A stretch of 64,000 bases of DNA from Tretioscincus oriximinensis (taxonomy: Eukaryota; Chordata; Lepidosauria; Squamata; Gymnophthalmidae): NCBI GenBank assembly GCA_022410635.1, contig JAJVDF010000253.1, forward strand, positions 1,099 through 65,098, read 5' to 3'. This document shows positions 63,401 through 64,000 of the stretch, one piece after another. The position numbers and the translations under genes were made by a program. A model generated the notes under the pieces. It was given only the letters and a program-made list of their open reading frames with translations. It had not been told where the DNA came from and searched no databases. Within the stretch, counting starts at the first letter, position 1; the number at the start of each line of letters is the position of its first letter.

Positions 63401-63731
63401 ATAATTACCACAGATTATTATCTGAGAAAATGTCTTATCCAAACATTATGTGGTTCTTTCATGCTTCTAAAGATAGTTTTATATGCTGGGCTAACGATGA
63501 GGCTTTTGTAAGTAGATGACGAAATGAAACAAAAACAATATGTTTTTAAGAAAGTGTTATTTGCTTTGACAGTGATGAAGATTATGGTGATTTTGTTTCA
63601 ATATCGATTTGTTCTAGTGGGTCTGCAATATTCTTGAGAAGAAAGCTGAAGCGGATCGGATAATCTATGAAAACCCAGATTCTACCAAAGGGTTTGTTCT
63701 CATTCCAGACTTGAAATGGGATCAAAATCAG
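33039..63731 (+). CDS. DCPS: DCPS, scavenger mRNA-decapping enzyme (exons 1-4, 3' truncated by window)
   Basis: DCPS is a HIT-family pyrophosphatase that hydrolyses the m7GpppN cap left after 3'-5' mRNA decay. Four exons encode residues 1-213 (human has 337). The N-terminus is acidic and serine/glycine-rich with an NLS-like KRKR at 18-21. Next comes the domain-swapped dimerisation domain ([20 protein letters not shown] through [13 protein letters not shown]), the hinge ([14 protein letters not shown]), and the start of the C-terminal domain. By alignment, W176, E186, D206 and K208 correspond to human W175, E185, D205 and K207, the cap-base and cap-binding residues. The catalytic HxHxH histidine triad lies in exons beyond position 64000. 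The start is the ATG at 33039; the in-frame ATG at 32982 lies further upstream, next to the CRE, and gives an extension without family similarity. Confidence 0.96.
34100..34740 (+). mobile_element. L2-like LINE 3' end, split by a CR1
   Basis: The translated blocks [40 protein letters not shown] and [20 protein letters not shown] match the C-terminal region of the L2 copy at 59870-60120. The coding text continues as [11 protein letters not shown] after the CR1 at 34387-34568. It ends with CGCCCTGAGACCTACGGGTA and an AAATAAAT tail. Confidence 0.85.
34387..34568 (-). mobile_element. CR1 3' end nested in the L2-like LINE
   Basis: AACATAAGAAGAGCCATACT is the reverse complement of the CR1 3' tail, followed by GCATTCTGTGTCACACAGAG, ending at TATTTCAAGAGTCCTGC. 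Short, 5'-truncated CR1. In DCPS intron 1. Confidence 0.88.
34741..36510. other. DCPS intron 1, no repeat recognised
   Basis: AT-rich sequence without a family shared elsewhere in the window and without splice-bounded coding content. Confidence 0.45.
36515..37165. mobile_element. DNA-transposon-like repeat containing a CR1
   Basis: The left end TCCTGAAAATAAGACAGGTT with GGGCTTATTTTCAGGGGATG, and right end TTGGAGTAGAGCTTATATTT with GGTCTTATTTGGGGAGAACC, are inverted relatives; the same ends frame 21030-21570. A minus-strand CR1 (36728-36925) is nested in it. Confidence 0.6.
36728..36925 (-). mobile_element. CR1 3' end, nested
   Basis: GAACATAAGAGGAGCCCTGC, then GCATTCTGTCTCACACGGGG, then CTCAATGCCCTGCAAATGGT: the reverse complement of a CR1 tail. 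Confidence 0.82.
37728..37875. mobile_element. Short MITE ('GAGCCTTATTCTGGG' family)
   Basis: Middle block GCTAGTGTAGACTATGGGCA, right end AATCCAGAATAAGGCTCAGT. Left terminus is diverged. Confidence 0.6.
38030..38215. mobile_element. Palindromic 'ACTGACAAGGA' MITE
   Basis: TAGCAAAGGAGTCTTGTAGC...GCGCTTTCGTAGGTGTATCT on the left is answered by CTTGTTAGTTTCCAAGGTGG and ACTCCTTTGTTAGAC on the right. Related to 21848. Confidence 0.7.
38500..38900 (-). repeat. ZNF143-motif repeat, antisense, split by a deleted LTR
   Basis: It shows TTGTAGTCCC at 38538 and ACTACACTTCCCAGC at 38600-38614. After the LTR remnant (38623-38740) the body continues (CTGCTGCTACTACCAGCTCT and AAGCTTTTATAATAGGAACG), matching the reverse complement of 54240-54345. 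Confidence 0.55.
38623..38740 (-). mobile_element. Internally deleted solo LTR (118 bp) with intact duplication
   Basis: TGTGGCGAACCTCTACC at the left and GGTTAACGCCACA at the right match the two ends of the 743-bp LTR at 17337. The 5-bp duplication CCTGC is perfect (38618-38622 and 38741-38745). About 600 bp of LTR interior are missing. Confidence 0.85.
38975..39065. mobile_element. MITE arm ('TCTACGAAAGCTT' family)
   Basis: GCATCTGAAGAAGTCGACGT, then CTACGAAAGCTTCTGCCACC and GTTAGTCTCAAAGTGCTGCT: the right arm of the element at 21848. Confidence 0.75.
39712..39838. repeat. Isolated 127-bp hairpin
   Basis: The left arm ACACTGTGTTTAATG...TGTATCTTGCCAAACATTGT then TGCAAATTCTGCCTATACC pairs with AGGTTTAGGCAGAATTTGCA, then ACAATGCTTGGCAAGATACA and AACACAGTGT. 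The arms are about 60 nt with a few mismatches and a loop of only a few bases. Confidence 0.8.
39908..40060. mobile_element. MITE-like segment ('TATTCCAGAATA' family)
   Basis: GACTGCATCCAGACATCACT followed by TTTTGGAATAAGAGAGTTTA and GGACTTTATTCCAGAATATT. Resembles 18745-18835 and 19140-19375. Confidence 0.4.
40143..40265 (-). mobile_element. SINE fragment (CTT-tail family)
   Basis: GAAGAAGAGCTGGTTTTTTA, then CTCACCCAAAGGGACTCAAA and GGTTCCCATTTATC. The 3' half only. A diverged remnant of a head may sit at 40766-40895 (GGGTTGGCTAGAGC, then a CTTAACCAGTGTACCACT end). Confidence 0.65.
40380..40612 (+). mobile_element. CR1 LINE 3' end
   Basis: GGGTATAAATGGGTACAAGG through ACAGAATGCTGGACTTGATG to TCTTCCTATGTTCTTATG. 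Standard truncated CR1 in DCPS intron 1. Confidence 0.88.
41442..41645. mobile_element. TA-flanked MITE ('GGCTGACCAGATGACCCC')
   Basis: The ends GGCTGACCAGATGACCCC and GGGGTAATTTGGTCATCC, with TA outside each, enclose paired arms (GAAAACCCGGTTTTGGGGTG with CACCCCAAAACCGGGTTTTC). It ends about 350 bp upstream of DCPS exon 2. Confidence 0.85.
41994..42162 (+). CDS. DCPS: DCPS exon 2
   Basis: The acceptor is CTCTTTCTGTTAG and the donor GTAAGT at 42163. It encodes [40 protein letters not shown] and [16 protein letters not shown], the core of the domain-swapped N-terminal domain. It ends one base into a Glu codon. Confidence 0.97.
42893..43195 (-). mobile_element. tRNA-derived SINE, diverged
   Basis: A mixed GTA/GTG/GAA tail at 42893-42950 (degenerate trinucleotide array), then TTTTTATACCCCTGTTTTTC and GGTTGGCTAGAGTTGAGGCT. 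Minus strand. Confidence 0.7.
43959..44386. mobile_element. Inverted-repeat element hosting a mariner-type MITE
   Basis: The outer arm GGCTCCCAAACCATGGGTTG...GGAAATTGTGTCCTG is answered by CAGGATACAATTTCC...TTAACCCATGAGCTGGGAAC. The element at 44018-44298 sits in its middle. Confidence 0.65.
44018..44298. mobile_element. Tc1/mariner-type MITE (281 bp)
   Basis: CAGTGATACCTCGGTTCTCG is the exact inverted partner of CGAGAACCGAGGTATCACTG, flanked by TA on both sides (44016-44017 and 44299-44300). The interior has further GTTCGAGAACC repeats. No transposase. Confidence 0.9.
44403..44790 (-). repeat. AT-rich repeat, possible LINE 3' end in antisense
   Basis: A T-rich start (AACATTTTATTTCAATTC) and C-rich block at 44493-44525, and a shared end with 6533-6912. 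Uncertain. Confidence 0.3.
44823..44974. mobile_element. TA-type MITE, truncated
   Basis: GGCTGACCAGATGACCCC on the left and GGTCATTTGGAACAGC on the right. The inner arms pair (AAAACCTGTTTTGGGGGTGC with GTACCCCAAAAACAGGTTTT). The right end is diverged. Confidence 0.75.
45350..45900 (+). mobile_element. CR1 LINE 3' region with inserted MITE half
   Basis: CR1 from GGACCAGGGGGAATTCCTTG to TCCTCTTAGGTTCTTA. In the middle, about 45675-45760, a MITE of the 'GTGAAGACTATGGCAAACC / ATCCACATGCCAGTCTACAT' kind interrupts it, so part of the CR1 is repeated on both sides. Confidence 0.7.
45901..46530. other. DCPS intron 2, no feature seen
   Basis: Unique-looking sequence without repeats shared in this window. 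Confidence 0.4.
46533..46925 (+). mobile_element. SINE with a MITE inserted near its 5' end
   Basis: The head GGCACGGTGGTGCAGAGGTT begins at 46533 and the 3' end CCCCTTTGAGTCCTTTCGGG with a CTCCTCCTCTTCCTCC tail closes at 46925. At 46573-46750 a MITE of the GAAGCCTTATTCTGGG type interrupts the SINE. Confidence 0.7.
46573..46750. mobile_element. Short MITE ('GAGCCTTATTCTGGG' family) nested in SINE
   Basis: GAAGCCTTATTCTGGGTCAC facing CAGCCCAGAATAAGGCTCCG, with the paired core CTACGGTAGTGTAGACTGCC / CATAGTCTACACTAGCATAT. The most complete copy of the family along with 3804. Confidence 0.8.
46926..47745. other. DCPS intron 2, no feature seen
   Basis: No shared repeats or coding content recognised. 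Confidence 0.4.
47750..48362 (+). mobile_element. L2-like LINE 3' end, split by a hAT MITE
   Basis: Translated remnants [15 protein letters not shown] precede the MITE and the sequence resumes with GCTTACCAGGCGCCTTATAC. The end GCCCTCGGACCAGTGGTGAA...GGCAGGATATACATT and AAATAAAATAAA correspond to the L2 3' end at 60263-60325. Confidence 0.75.
47928..48115. mobile_element. hAT-type MITE (188 bp)
   Basis: CAGGAGTGGGCAATTAATTT...TTGCCCAGGTCTG with a perfect 8-bp duplication CTCTAGAG (47920-47927 and 48116-48123). Apart from two N, I count only a handful of differences from the copy at 18870, so both insertions are young relative to the surrounding repeats. Confidence 0.93.
48969..49140 (-). mobile_element. 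tRNA-type SINE, second family
   Basis: AGAAGAGTTGGTTTTTATAT, AGAACTGTGACTAGCCCAAG, CACCCAGCTGGTTTTGTGGA and a B-box-like end (GCAGAATTTAACCGAGT). Best-preserved minus-strand copy of this family. Confidence 0.8.
49171..49822. mobile_element. 652-bp inverted-repeat DNA element with CG/TG tract and hairpin
   Basis: Termini TAGGGTTGCCAT and ATGGCAACCCTA are exact inverted partners, flanked by an 8-bp duplication GCTACACA (49163-49170 and 49823-49830), as for hAT elements. Inside are an alternating purine-pyrimidine CG/TG/CA tract (49218-49395), then two arms pairing as GCTGCTCCTTTGCTAGAGGC / GCCTCCAGCAAAGGAGCAGC (49399-49600), and CCGGGACA...TGTCCCGG near the ends. No transposase gene. Confidence 0.85.
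49831..50790. other. DCPS intron 2, little seen
   Basis: No family recognised except a possible MITE arm near 50520-50580 (CCCCACTTTCTGCTTATTCC followed by CTGGAATAACCC). Confidence 0.4.
50797..51085 (-). mobile_element. tRNA-derived SINE with GAA/GGA tail
   Basis: The array AAGAAGAAGAGGAAGAAGAG, then CTCACTTTTCAAAGGGGTTC and GGCTGTGGTGGTTCCCATGT, ending in a partial head (TCTCCCAGATGAGAGACAGA). A short duplication of GACAGATTCCTTAG (51089-51129) follows. Confidence 0.85.
51130..53880. other. DCPS intron 2, long stretch without recognised repeats
   Basis: About 2.7 kb with only simple tracts (A-run at 52380) and no member of the families seen elsewhere. I found no splice-bounded reading frame that continues DCPS. 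Confidence 0.45.
53887..54150. repeat. Unclassified dispersed repeat
   Basis: GAGGCCTGGGTGGAAAAGTA, then CCTCCACTGGGAGACTGTGC, then CTGAGGGGAGCAGAGCTAC. Related to 14975-15235. Confidence 0.4.
54170..54540 (+). repeat. ZNF143-motif repeat, third copy
   Basis: It carries CTCCTGGGACATGTAGTCTC near 54390-54409 and GGACTACATCTCCCAGCCTG near 54458-54477, inverted about a 50-bp spacer, followed by AAGCCCTGGGAGGGAGGATG, which also appears at 32550-32575. Confidence 0.6.
55070..55450 (-). mobile_element. CR1 LINE 3' end
   Basis: GAACATGAGAGGAGCCCTGC, then GCATTCTGTATCACACAGTG, then CCTGTCTTAAAGCTCTCCAG. Minus strand in DCPS intron 2. Confidence 0.85.
56272..56417 (+). CDS. DCPS: DCPS exon 3
   Basis: The acceptor is TTTACCATTCCAG and the donor GTATGG at 56418. 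It encodes (E)[40 protein letters not shown] and [17 protein letters not shown] and DYRNITLP are strongly conserved in DCPS and form the hinge between the two domains. Confidence 0.97.
56940..57130. repeat. Polypyrimidine (C/T) tract
   Basis: About 190 bases almost wholly pyrimidine, mixed CTT, CTC and TTC units rather than a pure array. May be a decayed SINE tail without a recognisable body. Confidence 0.7.
57945..58084. repeat. 60-bp minisatellite, left part
   Basis: Units read ATCCCAACATAGCCCTAC, then CCTGGATTTTACACCC and AGTCCCACAACCCCTAGTA. Just over two units are seen here; the third resumes at 60331 on the far side of the L2 copy. Confidence 0.88.
58085..60326 (+). pseudogene. L2-like LINE, 5'-truncated, disrupted reverse transcriptase
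   Basis: Reverse-transcriptase motifs are readable in two overlapping frames. First, [20 protein letters not shown] and [13 protein letters not shown] (to 58866). Then, after a frameshift near 58810, [60 protein letters not shown] and [12 protein letters not shown] with the YADD catalytic box. A stop follows at 59534, and the C-terminal segment ([34 protein letters not shown]) is open at 59720-60214. The endonuclease is absent. It ends CGCCCTGAGACCTTTGGGTT...AAATAAATAAATAAA. An AGTA direct repeat flanks it (58081-58084 and 60327-60330). A transposon, not a virus; not mobile. Confidence 0.92.
60331..60402. repeat. 60-bp minisatellite, right part
   Basis: ATCCCAACATAGCCCTGCTC, CTGGATTTTACACCCTCTAG and TAGTTGTCCCAACC continue the array at 57945 exactly in register. 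Confidence 0.88.
60725..61065 (-). mobile_element. CR1 LINE 3' region
   Basis: ATAAGAGGAGCCCTTGTGAA, TCCAGCCTTCTGTCTCACAC and CTGGAAGCAAATTCCAAAGG: minus-strand CR1 up to the end of the coding region remnant. Confidence 0.85.
61066..61690. other. DCPS intron 3, no feature seen
   Basis: AT-rich with an A-run near 61230-61255. No shared repeat found. Confidence 0.4.
61700..62110 (+). mobile_element. CR1 LINE 3' end
   Basis: AAGTGAGAACAGACAAAGGA, AGACAGGACTAGACAGGTTT, GGATGTCTGGATGTTGCCTC and the tail TTCTTATGTTCTTATGTTC. The cleanest CR1 3' end in the window. Confidence 0.92.
62111..62395 (-). mobile_element. Probable LTR, second family
   Basis: GATTTATTATCCTGCTCTGT, then CATTGTCCTTTTATACTGAG (complement of a TATAAAAGGACAATG promoter block) and CTGGCCAATGG (CCAAT). 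Related to 18265-18540 but diverged. Confidence 0.5.
62396..63115. other. Unassigned sequence, DCPS intron 3
   Basis: 62590-62960 has a block CCAATTTATTAAGCATC and a CAGGAGCTGC-like structure that could be another LTR, but I have no second copy to compare. Confidence 0.3.
63120..63290 (-). mobile_element. tRNA-type SINE, second family
   Basis: ACAACAGATGCCCTGTGAAA, CTAAAGAACTGTGATTGGCC, then AGGAATTAAACCGGGC and GTTAGTGC-like end. Minus strand, diverged. Confidence 0.7.
63618..63731 (+). CDS. DCPS: DCPS exon 4
   Basis: The acceptor is TTTGTTCTAG at 63617 and the donor GTACGT at 63732. It has 38 codons: [20 protein letters not shown], then [18 protein letters not shown]. It contains the cap-stacking Trp (W176 here), Glu186, Asp206 and Lys208. 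The next DCPS exon is not in the remaining 270 bases. Confidence 0.97.
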
Positions 63732-64000
63732 GTACGTTAAAGTAACGGTTTTAGAAGCNTAGCTTTCTTCACTTTTCTGTCCTCAGTAGAAATGCCAAAG
63801 CCAGGAGGAAAAGATTATCAATTCTCACAATCTGAGGTATTAACTAAGGGCATCTCTCTGCATGCCTTTAATCACAATAGTCTTGTTGACATTACGCTTC
63901 TTTCCCCTAGGTTAATTCTCATTGCACTGGACTTACCTCCTCACCTCCACACTGATTTGCATTTCTGTTTCAGGCGCTTGGCTTGCTATAAATCATCAGA

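Noticed and set aside
63970..64000. Possible next DCPS exon after TTTCTGTTTCAG
   Set aside because: The following bases (GCGCTTGGCTTGCTATAA) do not encode the expected DCPS segment and reach a stop at once.

Overview
This is vertebrate nuclear DNA, most likely from a lepidosaurian reptile (a lizard or a tuatara-like genome; I cannot decide between them). It carries three genes in tandem, all on the + strand, in the order known from human chromosome 11q24: FOXRED1 (exons 2-11, 1642-13715; exon 1 lies upstream of the window), TIRAP (complete coding sequence, start codon at 26329, stop at 30098), and DCPS (exons 1-4, from 33039; it continues past the right edge). All 17 exons have AG/GT boundaries and join in frame: FOXRED1 gives about 458 codons, TIRAP 213 residues, and DCPS its first 213 residues. 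A CpG-rich segment at 20040-20640 is the likely TIRAP promoter. A second at 32780-33420, with CCAAT, CRE and NRF1-type sites, is the DCPS promoter. The three genes do not form a pathway: FOXRED1 is a mitochondrial complex I assembly factor, TIRAP a Toll-like-receptor adaptor, and DCPS the scavenger decapping enzyme.

Most of the rest is interspersed repeats, and they point to the organism: CR1 LINEs (many 3' ends, one with a readable reverse transcriptase), L2-like LINEs (one about 2.2 kb copy with reverse transcriptase), two tRNA-derived SINE families (one with a CTT/GAA tail), two solo-LTR families, and many short inverted-repeat DNA transposons. Introns are long, especially in DCPS (about 8.7, 14.1 and 7.2 kb).

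Region by region: 1-13.7 kb is FOXRED1 with intronic SINE, CR1, MITE and two solo LTRs. 13.7-20 kb is intergenic (CR1, SINEs, a solo LTR, a hAT-type MITE), ending at a 346-base assembly gap beside a CTT array. 20-30.6 kb is TIRAP. 30.6-33 kb is intergenic, with a CR1 split by a 663-bp foldback and then the DCPS promoter. 33-64 kb is the front part of DCPS.

I found no new gene system. The strongest unusual observations are structural: nested insertions with intact target-site duplications, a solo-LTR family with perfect 5-bp duplications at four loci, a foldback element, a 652-bp element carrying an alternating CG/TG tract and a long hairpin, and a repeat carrying ZNF143-type motifs just upstream of the DCPS promoter.
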